Origin: Thermoguttaceae bacterium
GTDB taxonomy: Bacteria; Planctomycetota; Planctomycetia; Pirellulales; Thermoguttaceae
Direction of reading: 5' to 3'
Assembly (NCBI GenBank): GCA_017441605.1
Contig: JAFRXD010000082.1
Coordinates: forward strand, 1-64,000
Length of the DNA stretch: 64,000 nt
This document shows, piece by piece, positions 16,308 to 24,218 of this stretch (position 1 is the first letter of the stretch; every line of letters begins with the position of its first letter). Below the pieces are notes generated by a model, which did not search any database, had not been told where the DNA came from, and worked only from the letters and a program-made list of their open reading frames with translations. The translations under genes and the position numbers were made by a program.

Positions 16308-18308
16308 ATGAAGAAACAACTTATCCTAGCGCTCGCGATTCTTTTCGTCGCGTCGCTCTGTCGAGCGGAGGACGTCGAGCGCTCCCTGCCCGCGAAAGAC
16401 GTCGCCCCCGGGGCGGTCGCGCTGGAGTGGACCGCCGAGTCGGAGACAACGCTGAGCGGGTACTATCTCCGCATGGGGAATTGTCTTCCGCCGCGCGACG
16501 ATTCGATCGTCGCCATGTTGTTCGTTAAAGGGGAGCGCGTCGGGCGAACGGTCGAAATCCCCAGATTCGAATATCCGATGAAAATTAGCGCTCGCCCTTA
16601 CGGATTCGGATCGACGACCTTTCCTCCGGTCGACGTCGGACGCGAGTATCGACGCGCGATCGAGCCGATCCAATTAAAGCCGGGGGACGAAGTTAAGGTC
16701 GTCGTCGCTTCTTGCGGCGCCAAGGTTCGAACCGACGTCGTCGCCGGGCTGCAGTTTCAAGGGAAATTTGATTTGAGCTCGCTTCGCGCGCCGTTTCGCG
16801 AGTGTCGAACGAACGGTCCCGTGTGCTCGATACCCTGGTCGGAACCCGAGATAGTCGCGGTCGGATCGGGAGAGAAATTCGATCCGCTTTGCGCGCCCCA
16901 GAACAACTCGTCCGTTATCGGCGATAAGGACGGAACCGTCTATATTTTCTGCGCTTATTACTCGGTCGACGAGCAATACGGCGGCGGTCGAGGCGGTTCC
17001 TTTTCGCGAATTTTCGGGTATAAAAAAGCCCCCGGCGCCGACGCTTGGGAGCCCCTCGGGGTCGTCGTCGATCTTAACGAGGGAGAGTCGTACGCGGGCG
17101 ATCCCTTCGTCTTTCGCGATCTCGACGGAACTCCTTGCATTTTGTACACTTCGCTCGACGGAAACGATTTTTCTCAATGGACCGTTCTCCAAACTCGCAT
17201 CGTTCGCTCCAAGACCGATAGTTTCGCGGGACCTTGGGAGGAGGAACCCCTTGTTCTTTGGAAAGACTATCCCCAGTATCCCGACGACAATACCACGGCG
17301 GGACGCGCGAATTGCGTTCGCGTCTTTCCTCGCGAGAAAACCCGCGACTACCTCGTCGTTTGGAACCACGGCTCGCTCGATATGGACATAAGAGCCCTTG
17401 TCGTCAAGGATTTGGCGGATACGATCCCGAACGACGCGATTAGTTCCGCGCCCGTCTTCGTTCATAACCAAGAAGAGGGCGGCGGCGGTTTTGCGCTCGG
17501 CGACAAAGGGTACTATTCGACATGGCAAATTCCTTGGCTTAACGATCCGAACGGGCAGCAGCGTCTTTACGAGATCGATTTGAACGATCCGCTCGTTCCG
17601 ACCTCTTGGCGCGTCGTCCCGGGGTCGATCGGTTCCAACGACGGCGCCAATCCGAAACGCGACGGCGGAACGACCGCCGACGCTTGGGCCATTTCCGTCG
17701 TCGACGACCGCGTTTGGGCGACTTCCTGCGAATTCTCCGATTCGGAGAACAAGAACTATCTCTACGCTCGAAGCGCGCCCGTCGAAGAGTTCGAGCGTTT
17801 TATCGCGGGCGAGCGCGCGAAAAACGTCGTTTTTCGCTACGGCGCCGTTTCCGTCGGTCCGGACGCCTATCGGGAAACGTTCCCGACGATCGAGCGCGCC
17901 CTCGGGAGAAACTGCTCGCTCGAACTTACGTTCCGCAGTTTTGGCGAGAAGTCTTACGCGTTTATTATTCTCGGTTCGTCCGACGCTCCCAGATCGGCGC
18001 GCTCCGTTCAGTTGGAGGTTAATTCCGACGGAACCCGATTTGTCGCCTTTAAGAACGACGAGCCGCGAATCGTTCTCGCCGAAGTCCCCGAACCCAAGTG
18101 GGAGCCGGGCAAGAGTTATCGCTTGAAACTCGTTCGCGACGGGGCGACGTTGACCGGCTATGTCGACGGAAAGGAAGCGCTTTCGACGACGATCGACAAC
18201 CCCGAACTCCTCAAATATCTCGACGACGAGCCGAGATTTAAACTCTACGGGTGGCAAAGGGGAAGCTACGAGATCTCCGACGCGATTCTCGTCGACGGAA
18301 AAGAGTAG
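16308..18308 (+). CDS. secreted beta-propeller (GH43/GH32-like) protein, tandem copy 2
   Basis: 666 residues, same architecture as the preceding protein with long identical stretches (for example NGPVCSIPWSEPEIVAVG and RDGGTTADAWAISV). The signal peptide is MKKQLILALAILFVASLCRAED. I use the ATG at 16308 because it has GGAGG 7-8 bases upstream and gives the signal peptide; the open frame continues upstream into copy 1 without meaning. The pair is an in-situ gene duplication kept in one operon; differences are spread along the protein, with small indels near residues 300 and 540, so each copy may handle a different substrate. The hairpin at 18341 ends the unit. Confidence 0.7.
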   Translation: MKKQLILALAILFVASLCRAEDVERSLPAKDVAPGAVALEWTAESETTLSGYYLRMGNCLPPRDDSIVAMLFVKGERVGRTVEIPRFEYPMKISARPYGFGSTTFPPVDVGREYRRAIEPIQLKPGDEVKVVVASCGAKVRTDVVAGLQFQGKFDLSSLRAPFRECRTNGPVCSIPWSEPEIVAVGSGEKFDPLCAPQNNSSVIGDKDGTVYIFCAYYSVDEQYGGGRGGSFSRIFGYKKAPGADAWEPLGVVVDLNEGESYAGDPFVFRDLDGTPCILYTSLDGNDFSQWTVLQTRIVRSKTDSFAGPWEEEPLVLWKDYPQYPDDNTTAGRANCVRVFPREKTRDYLVVWNHGSLDMDIRALVVKDLADTIPNDAISSAPVFVHNQEEGGGGFALGDKGYYSTWQIPWLNDPNGQQRLYEIDLNDPLVPTSWRVVPGSIGSNDGANPKRDGGTTADAWAISVVDDRVWATSCEFSDSENKNYLYARSAPVEEFERFIAGERAKNVVFRYGAVSVGPDAYRETFPTIERALGRNCSLELTFRSFGEKSYAFIILGSSDAPRSARSVQLEVNSDGTRFVAFKNDEPRIVLAEVPEPKWEPGKSYRLKLVRDGATLTGYVDGKEALSTTIDNPELLKYLDDEPRFKLYGWQRGSYEISDAILVDGKE

Positions 18309-18340
18309 TCCCTCGAGAGAATCGCGACCTCGCGTAAAAA

Positions 18341-18382
18341 AACCCGTCGGAACCGAGCCCGAGAAGCCGGTTTCGACGGGTT
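18341..18382. terminator. bidirectional terminator between the propeller gene and tkt
   Basis: AACCCGTCGGAACCG (18341-18355) pairs with CGGTTTCGACGGGTT, followed by TTCTTTTT on the plus strand and by TTTTTTACG on the minus strand. Confidence 0.75.
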
Positions 18383-18415
18383 TTCTTTTTGTGTCGATCG
18401 ACTAAGCGACCGCCG

Positions 18416-20473
18416 CTACTCGCTTTCCGCGATCGTCTCTTTCGCGAGGGCGACGACGCGCTCGACGGTGAACCCGAAATGCTCCATCAATTTCGCCGCC
18501 GGGGCGGAATCGCCGAAACCGGTCATGCCGAGGAAGCGACCCGAGTCGCCGACGATTTTGCCCCATCCGAGCTCGACCCCGAGCTCGACCCCGACCCGCG
18601 CTTTAATTCGTTTGGGCAAAACCGATTCGCGATATTCCGGGGATTGCTTGGCGAAGAGTTCCCAACAAGGGGCGCTGACGACGCGCGCTTTGATCCCTTC
18701 GGCGGCCAAAGCGTCGGCGGCTTTAAGGCAAAGCCCGACTTCGCTTCCGGTTCCGATCAGAATAACGTCGGGATCGCCGTCGGCGTCGGCGAGGACGTAG
18801 GCCCCTTTCGCGACGTTTCCCGCGGGGGCGAATTTTTCGCGATCGAGGGTCGGGAGATTTTGGCGCGTGAGGACGATCGCCGAGGGGTTCTTCGTCGCCT
18901 TCATCGCGGCTTTGTACGATTCGGAAACCTCGTTCGCGTCGGCGGGGCGGAAGACCAAGAGGTTGGGAATCGCGCGCAGGGAGGCGAGGTGCTCGACCGG
19001 CTGGTGGGTCGGTCCGTCCTCGCCGACGCCGATCGAGTCGTGCGTAAAGACGAACGTCGTCGGGATTTCCATGAGCGCGGCCAGTCGGATCATCGGGCGG
19101 AGATAGTCCGCGAAGACGAAGAAAGTCGCGCAGTATCCGCGAAGACCGCTAAGAACCAAACCGTTGGTAATCGCGCCCATCGCGTTTTCGCGAACGCCGA
19201 AGTGGATATTGCGGCCCGCTTTGCCCGGCCCGAACTCCCCGGCGGTCTCGCTCTTGAGCCACGTGTTGTTGGAGGGCGCCAAGTCGGCGGAGCCCCCGAC
19301 CAGCCAAGGAAGACCTTCGGCGAGTTGGTTCAAGACCTTGCCGCTCGAAGCGCGGCTCGCCATTCCTTTTTCGTCGGCGGGGAAGGGAACCAGGCCCGCG
19401 TCCCAACCCTCGGGAAGCGCTCCCGAGAAGATCGCGTCGAGCTCTTTCGCAAGCTCCGGATATTCCGCGCGATAGCTCGCGAACTTCGCGTCCCATTCGG
19501 CGGAGAGTTTTGGACCCCTGACCCCGAGATTGTCGGCGTATTGGCGATAGACCTCGTCGTCGCAAGCGAACTTGGCGTCGGGGTCCATGCCGTAAAACTT
19601 TTTCGCGCCGGCGATTTCCTCGTCGCCGAGCGGGGCGCCGTGCGCGGACTCTTTTCCTTCTTTCGTCGGGCAGCCGTAGGCGATCTTGCTCTTGACGACG
19701 ATTAGGGTCGGGCGATCGGTCGTCGCCTCGAACTCGTCGAACGCCCGGCGAAGCGCCGGCAAGTCGTTGACGTCGTCGACTTCGACGACCTTCCAGCCGT
19801 AGGCCTTGAAACGATCCGGAACCGATTCGGTGAACGCCAGTTCCGTGTCTCCCTCGATCGTGATCCGATTGAGGTCGTAGATCCAGCAAAGGTTCGACAA
19901 CTTAAGATGACCCGCCAGCGAGGCCGCCTCGGAGGAAATCCCCTCCATCGAGCAACCGTCCCCGCACAGGGCGTAGACGTTCGACGCGAACAGGTCGTAA
20001 CCCGGCTTGTTATAGCGGGAAGCGAGCCAATTGTTCGCCATCGCGAATCCGACGCTGGTCGCGACGCCCGCGCCGAGCGGACCGGTCGTCATTTCGACGC
20101 CGTCGACGCGTCCGTACTCCGGATGCCCCGCGCAACGCGAACCGAGCTGTCGGAACGACTTAAGGTCGTCCATCGAGACGGCGGGGCGGTCGACGGGATT
20201 ACCGTCGGCGTCGAGCGACTTGACCCCCGCGACGTGGAGCGTCGCGTAGATCAGGGTCGAGGCGTGCCCGATCGAGAGAACGAAACGATCGCGACCTTGC
20301 CAATTGGGACGATTCGGATCGTACTTCATCCGCTCGTTGTAAAGGAGATAGGTAATCGGGGAGAGCGCGACCGGGGTTCCGGGGTGCCCGCTCTTCGCGG
20401 CTTGGACGGCGTCCATAGCGAGGGCGCGCGTCGCGTCGATCGTTTTCTTTTCGGTGGGCGTCATTGACAGCAT
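18416..20473 (-). CDS. tkt: transketolase
   Basis: 685 residues, full length. This thiamine-diphosphate enzyme moves two-carbon units between sugar phosphates in the non-oxidative pentose phosphate pathway. Visible features: the N-terminal AAKSGHPGTPVALSPI substrate region, the ThDP-binding GDGCSMEGISSEA motif followed by N (ICWIYDLNRI-like strand), the pyrimidine-domain NIHFGVRENAMGAI motif with the catalytic glutamate, and THDSIGVGEDGPTHQPVEHL. The start at 20473 is preceded by AAAGGAT; a second ATG nine bases later is possible. hemC ends 33 bases upstream, so the two are probably one transcript. The terminator at 18341-18382 closes it. Confidence 0.97.
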   Translation of the reverse strand: MLSMTPTEKKTIDATRALAMDAVQAAKSGHPGTPVALSPITYLLYNERMKYDPNRPNWQGRDRFVLSIGHASTLIYATLHVAGVKSLDADGNPVDRPAVSMDDLKSFRQLGSRCAGHPEYGRVDGVEMTTGPLGAGVATSVGFAMANNWLASRYNKPGYDLFASNVYALCGDGCSMEGISSEAASLAGHLKLSNLCWIYDLNRITIEGDTELAFTESVPDRFKAYGWKVVEVDDVNDLPALRRAFDEFEATTDRPTLIVVKSKIAYGCPTKEGKESAHGAPLGDEEIAGAKKFYGMDPDAKFACDDEVYRQYADNLGVRGPKLSAEWDAKFASYRAEYPELAKELDAIFSGALPEGWDAGLVPFPADEKGMASRASSGKVLNQLAEGLPWLVGGSADLAPSNNTWLKSETAGEFGPGKAGRNIHFGVRENAMGAITNGLVLSGLRGYCATFFVFADYLRPMIRLAALMEIPTTFVFTHDSIGVGEDGPTHQPVEHLASLRAIPNLLVFRPADANEVSESYKAAMKATKNPSAIVLTRQNLPTLDREKFAPAGNVAKGAYVLADADGDPDVILIGTGSEVGLCLKAADALAAEGIKARVVSAPCWELFAKQSPEYRESVLPKRIKARVGVELGVELGWGKIVGDSGRFLGMTGFGDSAPAAKLMEHFGFTVERVVALAKETIAESE

Positions 20474-20506
20474 ATTGAAATCCTTTGAGTAAGTTTGCGA
20501 TCGCGG

Positions 20507-21562
20507 TTATCGCTCGGGCGCTCGAGAGCGCTTCCGCAACTTTTCGTCGCGCTCGATTCTAGCGCGCCCAATTTCTTCGACCAGTTCCGAGGCGCCCTGT
20601 TCGATCAGGGCTTGCGCGGCGCCTTTTCCGAGCAGTTCGGCGAGTCCCTTTTGCGTCTCGAACGGAAGACTTCCGCCGAATTTCTTCGGATCCAGCGTCT
20701 GAATCGAGGTCGTCTGGAACGATTTAAGCCCGTCGAACGAGAGGATTTGCGCCTCGAGCGCGAGCAGTTCAGTCCCGTCGTCGAGCCGGACGAACGAGCC
20801 CTTCGCGCCGATCGGAGCGATGCAGCCGCCCCGCAATTCCGCGAGCATTGCGCGCTCCGCCAAAACGCAAAGAAAGGTCGGCTCAGAGACGAGGCGCTCG
20901 ATTTGCTCGATCGTTTCGGCGTCGTCCTCGCGCGTTTCGAGCCCCAGCGCGCCTTGACCGACCGCCGGGAGGAAATCGGGAGCCTCCAAGAAGGAGACGG
21001 CGCGATCCCCAAGCCCCAGCCTGTTCAAACCGGCGGAGGCGAGAACCAGCGCGTCGAACTCCCCGTCGTCCAGTTTCCGCAAGCGCGTTTCGACGTTCCC
21101 GCGAATATCGCGGACGTCCCAAGCGGGGGGCTCGGCGTCGGGAAATTGTTTGGCGGCGCGTCTTAGCAGCATGCTTTTGCGACGCGCGCTGCTCGTGCCG
21201 ACGATCGCGTTTCGAGGAAGCTCCTCGAGCGACTTGTATTTGTTCGAGACCAGAACGTCGCGCGGATCCTCGCGCTCGGGGACCGCCGATAGACGCAGCC
21301 CCGGGATTTTCTCGACCGGAAGGTCTTTGAGACTGTGCGCCGCGACGTCGATTTCGCCGCTTAGAAGCGCGCGCTGTATTTCTTTGGTGAAAACGCCTTG
21401 GGCGCCGAGATTCGCGATCGATTCGGAGCGATCGACGTCGCCGGTCGTCTCGATTTTTACGATCTCGACCTTCGTTCCCAGCTTTTCCAGCGCTTCGCGC
21501 GTCCAGTTCGCTTGGCGCGTCGCCAGCGCGCTCGGACGCGTTCCCAATCGCACGGGTTTCAT
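20507..21562 (-). CDS. hemC: porphobilinogen deaminase (hydroxymethylbilane synthase)
   Basis: 351 residues, longer than the usual ~310. The enzyme polymerises four porphobilinogen units into hydroxymethylbilane in tetrapyrrole synthesis. The N-terminus (LGTRPSALATRQANWTREAL), the catalytic-aspartate region AAHSLKDLP (Asp80), the GTSSARRKSML arginine cluster and the dipyrromethane-cofactor cysteine in LRGGCIAPIG (Cys247) are all present. The extra length is a C-terminal helical tail after residue 310 (KGAAQALIEQGASELVEEIG). It is followed by tkt. The hairpin at 21581 lies directly upstream, so either a weak promoter in the short leader or read-through from the DUF1080 gene supplies transcription. 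hemL is encoded 16 kb away. Confidence 0.96.
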   Translation of the reverse strand: MKPVRLGTRPSALATRQANWTREALEKLGTKVEIVKIETTGDVDRSESIANLGAQGVFTKEIQRALLSGEIDVAAHSLKDLPVEKIPGLRLSAVPEREDPRDVLVSNKYKSLEELPRNAIVGTSSARRKSMLLRRAAKQFPDAEPPAWDVRDIRGNVETRLRKLDDGEFDALVLASAGLNRLGLGDRAVSFLEAPDFLPAVGQGALGLETREDDAETIEQIERLVSEPTFLCVLAERAMLAELRGGCIAPIGAKGSFVRLDDGTELLALEAQILSFDGLKSFQTTSIQTLDPKKFGGSLPFETQKGLAELLGKGAAQALIEQGASELVEEIGRARIERDEKLRKRSRAPER

Positions 21563-21580
21563 AACCTATTTCATATAAAA

Positions 21581-21623
21581 GACCTCCGTTCGACGAATCG
21601 CGACGGAGTCGCGAACGGAGGTC
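21581..21623 (-). terminator. terminator of the DUF1080/LRR/EEPA operon
   Basis: GACCTCCGTTCG and CGAACGGAGGTC form a 12-bp stem; on the minus strand it is followed by TTTTATATG. Confidence 0.75.
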
Positions 21624-21644
21624 GTCTTCTGATTTGGGGAAATA

Positions 21645-22364
21645 TTAGAATTTCTTGAGGCGAATATTCTTCACTTCGACGCGCATGCCGCCGTCGCCGA
21701 CGTGCAGTTGCCATCCGAGAACGCCGCTCTTGCGGCGAACGTCGTCGGAGTCTTCGTCGACGAAAACGCTCGTTACTTTTCCGTTGATTTTGTGAACGAA
21801 GACGAACCCTTTGGCGACGATTTCGTAGCTGTTCCAGTCCTCGATTTTCACGTTGTCGCGGATTTCTTGCTCGGTCGCGAAGCGCTGGATTACTTCGATT
21901 TTGCCCTCGGGGGAGACGCGGCTCACCGTCCCGAGATTCGCGAGAATCCCGCGGAACGCCTCGCCGTACATGATGCCGCTGTACGTCGCGGAACCGTCGA
22001 AGTCGCCTTGGTAACCGCCCATGCGGAACTTTTCGGGACCTTCGAGGAACCAGCCGCGATAGTACAGCCCGGAGTTGCCCCAGTTGCTGATTTTATAGTC
22101 GAATTTGATGGCAAAGTCGCCAATCTCTTGGTCTTCGGTATAGTACAGCGCTTGGTTCTGCGTAATTTTCTTGTCCGTGTCGTTCGTTTGCCCGACGATG
22201 CAACCGTTTTCGACGCTCCAAAGATTCGAGTCGCCCGCCCAGCCGGTCAGGTCTTTCCCGTTGAAAATGGAGACGAAACCGTCGTCGTCTTGCGCGAAAG
22301 CGGAGGTCGCCAGCGCCGCCAGAAAAACCGCGGCGAAAAGTGTGCGAATGGTCGATTTGGACAT
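21645..22364 (-). CDS. secreted DUF1080 (3-keto-disaccharide hydrolase-like) protein
   Basis: 239 residues. The signal peptide is at 1-24 (...FLAALATSAFAQD). The body matches the DUF1080/PF06439 concanavalin-like fold common in Planctomycetota: it opens GFVSIFNGKDLTGWAGDSNLW followed by a short hydrophilic loop, and has the IKFDYKISNWGNSGLYYRG strand pair and the closing GVLGWQLHVGDGGMRVEVKNIRLKKF-type end (quoted in part). Some family members hydrolyse 3-ketoglycosides or serve as glycan-binding lectin domains; the role here is not known. AAGGAA lies before the ATG. It is the last gene of a three-gene unit; the LRR lipoprotein stop is 22 bases upstream. Confidence 0.88.
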   Translation of the reverse strand: MSKSTIRTLFAAVFLAALATSAFAQDDDGFVSIFNGKDLTGWAGDSNLWSVENGCIVGQTNDTDKKITQNQALYYTEDQEIGDFAIKFDYKISNWGNSGLYYRGWFLEGPEKFRMGGYQGDFDGSATYSGIMYGEAFRGILANLGTVSRVSPEGKIEVIQRFATEQEIRDNVKIEDWNSYEIVAKGFVFVHKINGKVTSVFVDEDSDDVRRKSGVLGWQLHVGDGGMRVEVKNIRLKKF

Positions 22365-22386
22365 TAGCGGGTTCCTTAAGGGAGGT

Positions 22387-23361
22387 TTAGTTTTCCGGTT
22401 GCGAGACGACGACGCAGCCGGGCAACTGGTCGCGCAGTTTCTGCGCGCCCTCTTCGGTCGCGTCGCTTCGCGTAACGTGAATTTTTTGCAATTTCTTTAA
22501 GGCGGCGAACTTGGCGATCGCCTCGTCGTCGAGCTTAGAGCGCCCGACGTGCAGGAAGGTCAGATTGGCGAAACGCGCGATCGCGTCGGCGGACTTCGAG
22601 GTAATTCCCGCGTCGTCGACGTTGAGCGACGTTAGTTTCGAGGCGAGCGGCTCGAGCGCCGCGACCCCCTCGTCGCCGATCTTCGCTTGGTACAGGTTCA
22701 ATTTGGTCAGCGAGTTAAACCCGTTTTGGAATGCGCCCGACAGATCGCCCCCCTTAAGCGCCGAACCGCTCAAATCCAGGTCGACCAACTTGGGCGCGCT
22801 CGACAGCGCCTCCAGCGCGAACGGCGGGAATTCCGATTTGCCCGTCAAGGTCAGCCCCGCGAGCCGTACTTTTTTGAGCGTCGGCTTGGAAACGACCGCG
22901 CGAAACGCGTCCCCCGCGTCCGCGTCGATCGTCGCCTCGACCCAAAGCAGTTCGGTCAGTTTCGGAAGGGCGGCGAGCGTTTCCAACGCTTTTCGCGTCA
23001 AAGCGCCGCGACCGCGAACGACTTTAACCTCTAGCCATTGCGCGATTTCCGATTTCGGCTCTCCCTCGAATCGCTCGACTTTCGTAAGATCGAGGGACGC
23101 CTTCTCGGCGTTGAATTCGATCCCCTCGTCGGGGCGAGGAGCGCTCGCGACCGGCTCCGGGGCCGGCGTTTCGGGCGCGGGAACCGCGGAAACGGGCGCC
23201 TCGGGGACGGGGGAAGCCTCCGGTATTTCGAGAGTCGATCGAGGCGCGCTCGCCTCCGGCTCGTCGTCGATGGAAACAAAGTTCGAACTCTTCGAACAAC
23301 CGAGCGAAAGGGCCGACGCCAGCGCGAGAACGAGCGTCGAGATTTGAAGCGAGCGCGTCAT
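22387..23361 (-). CDS. leucine-rich-repeat lipoprotein
   Basis: 324 residues. A type II signal with lipobox LSLGC lies at about residues 10-22. After a Pro/Ala/Glu-rich linker (30-75) come leucine-rich repeats from about residue 105 to 310: examples are LETLAALPKLTELLWVEA, LEALSSAPKLVDLDLSG, FNSLTKLNLYQAKIGDEGVA and FANLTFLHVGRSKLDDEAIA. LRR folds usually bind proteins; the lipid anchor places it on a membrane facing the periplasm or outside. The stop of the upstream EEPA lipoprotein overlaps this start (ATGA), so translation is coupled. Function unknown. Confidence 0.82.
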   Translation of the reverse strand: MTRSLQISTLVLALASALSLGCSKSSNFVSIDDEPEASAPRSTLEIPEASPVPEAPVSAVPAPETPAPEPVASAPRPDEGIEFNAEKASLDLTKVERFEGEPKSEIAQWLEVKVVRGRGALTRKALETLAALPKLTELLWVEATIDADAGDAFRAVVSKPTLKKVRLAGLTLTGKSEFPPFALEALSSAPKLVDLDLSGSALKGGDLSGAFQNGFNSLTKLNLYQAKIGDEGVAALEPLASKLTSLNVDDAGITSKSADAIARFANLTFLHVGRSKLDDEAIAKFAALKKLQKIHVTRSDATEEGAQKLRDQLPGCVVVSQPEN

Positions 23362-23918
23362 TCCGCGGGTTCCTCCGCCGCCGGCTCTTCAACGGCGGGT
23401 TCCTCCGCCGCCGGTTCTTCGGCGGCCGGCTCTTCGGAAGCGGGTTCCTCCGCCGCGGGCTCTTCGGCGGCCGGCTCTTCGGAAGCGGGTTCCTCCGCCG
23501 CGGGCTCTTCGACGGCGGACTCTTCCGCGGCGGCTTTCTCGGCGGCCGCTTCTTCCAGCGCCTTTTGCTTCGCGGCTTTTTCGAGCTCTCTTTCTTGACG
23601 CTCTTTTTCAAGCCGTTGTTCTTCCTCGAGGCGGAGCGTTTGCTCGCGACCTTGCGAGATCAACAGATTGCGATGGGCGTGCTCCTCCGCCTCCTCGCGA
23701 ATATGGCACTCTCTCGACTCCAATTCGTCGGCGATCGGGAAAGCTCTCGGAAGATCCTCGATCACCGGAAGATGATCGATCGTTTCGCCGTACTCGGAGA
23801 ACTCGAGCTCCGCTTTTTCCTTGCAACCGAGCGCCGACGCGACGAGAACCGACGCGACAAGAACCGACGCGACGCGAGCGCCGAAGAGCGAGCGCGCCGT
23901 AAAATAATGTCTCGACAT
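23358..23918 (-). CDS. lipoprotein with EEPA pentapeptide repeats
   Basis: 186 residues when started at the ATG at 23918, which has AAAGAGAT upstream; an in-frame ATG at 23939 lacks a ribosome site. The signal region ends VLVASALGC, a lipobox. Residues about 75-130 form a charged coiled coil (LRLEEEQRLEKERQERELEK). The last 55 residues are eleven E-E-P-A-x pentads. Such tails are expected to be extended and negatively charged and may cross the periplasm or bind cations. The DNA encoding the tail is repetitive (15-base unit), so copy number may vary between strains. First gene of a three-gene unit driven by the promoter at 23991-24019. Confidence 0.75.
   Translation of the reverse strand: MSRHYFTARSLFGARVASVLVASVLVASALGCKEKAELEFSEYGETIDHLPVIEDLPRAFPIADELESRECHIREEAEEHAHRNLLISQGREQTLRLEEEQRLEKERQERELEKAAKQKALEEAAAEKAAAEESAVEEPAAEEPASEEPAAEEPAAEEPASEEPAAEEPAAEEPAVEEPAAEEPAE
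23361..23525. repeat. 15-base coding repeat, 11 units
   Basis: Eleven imperfect units encoding EEPA plus A, S, V or E on the minus strand. Unit order alternates A, S and V at the fifth position, indicating past unit duplications. Confidence 0.85.
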
Positions 23919-23990
23919 TGAAAATCTCTTTGCGTTCATTGAACAAATAACCGCGATCGCGACGATCGCTCTCGGCGACCGACCCCGTTT

Positions 23991-24019
23991 ATTATATAGG
24001 GAATCTCGCGATGGTTCAA
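23991..24019 (-). promoter_or_regulatory. promoter of the lipoprotein/LRR/DUF1080 unit
   Basis: On the minus strand TTGAAC (24019-24014), 17-base spacer, TATAAT (23996-23991), about 70 bases before the start at 23918. Confidence 0.65.
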
Positions 24020-24069
24020 CAAGCCGCGAAAAATTTTCGTCCATATTCTTTCGTTTCGTCGTTTTTTTG

Positions 24070-24098
24070 ATGACTTTTCAAGCGCGACCTGTTATAAT
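24070..24098 (+). promoter_or_regulatory. promoter of the Ser/Thr kinase gene
   Basis: ATGACT (24070-24075), 17-base spacer, TATAAT (24093-24098). It is back to back with the leftward promoter at 23991-24019. Confidence 0.5.
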
Positions 24099-24218
24099 AT
24101 GGGGAAGGGGGCGCTCTAGAACGCGCCTAAACGCCGTTAAATTTGTTGTATTTTACCGAACTTGTTCGGCGAGTCGTCGCGCGCGGCGAATCGTTCGACT
24201 AACGCGAAGGTCGGAGCC

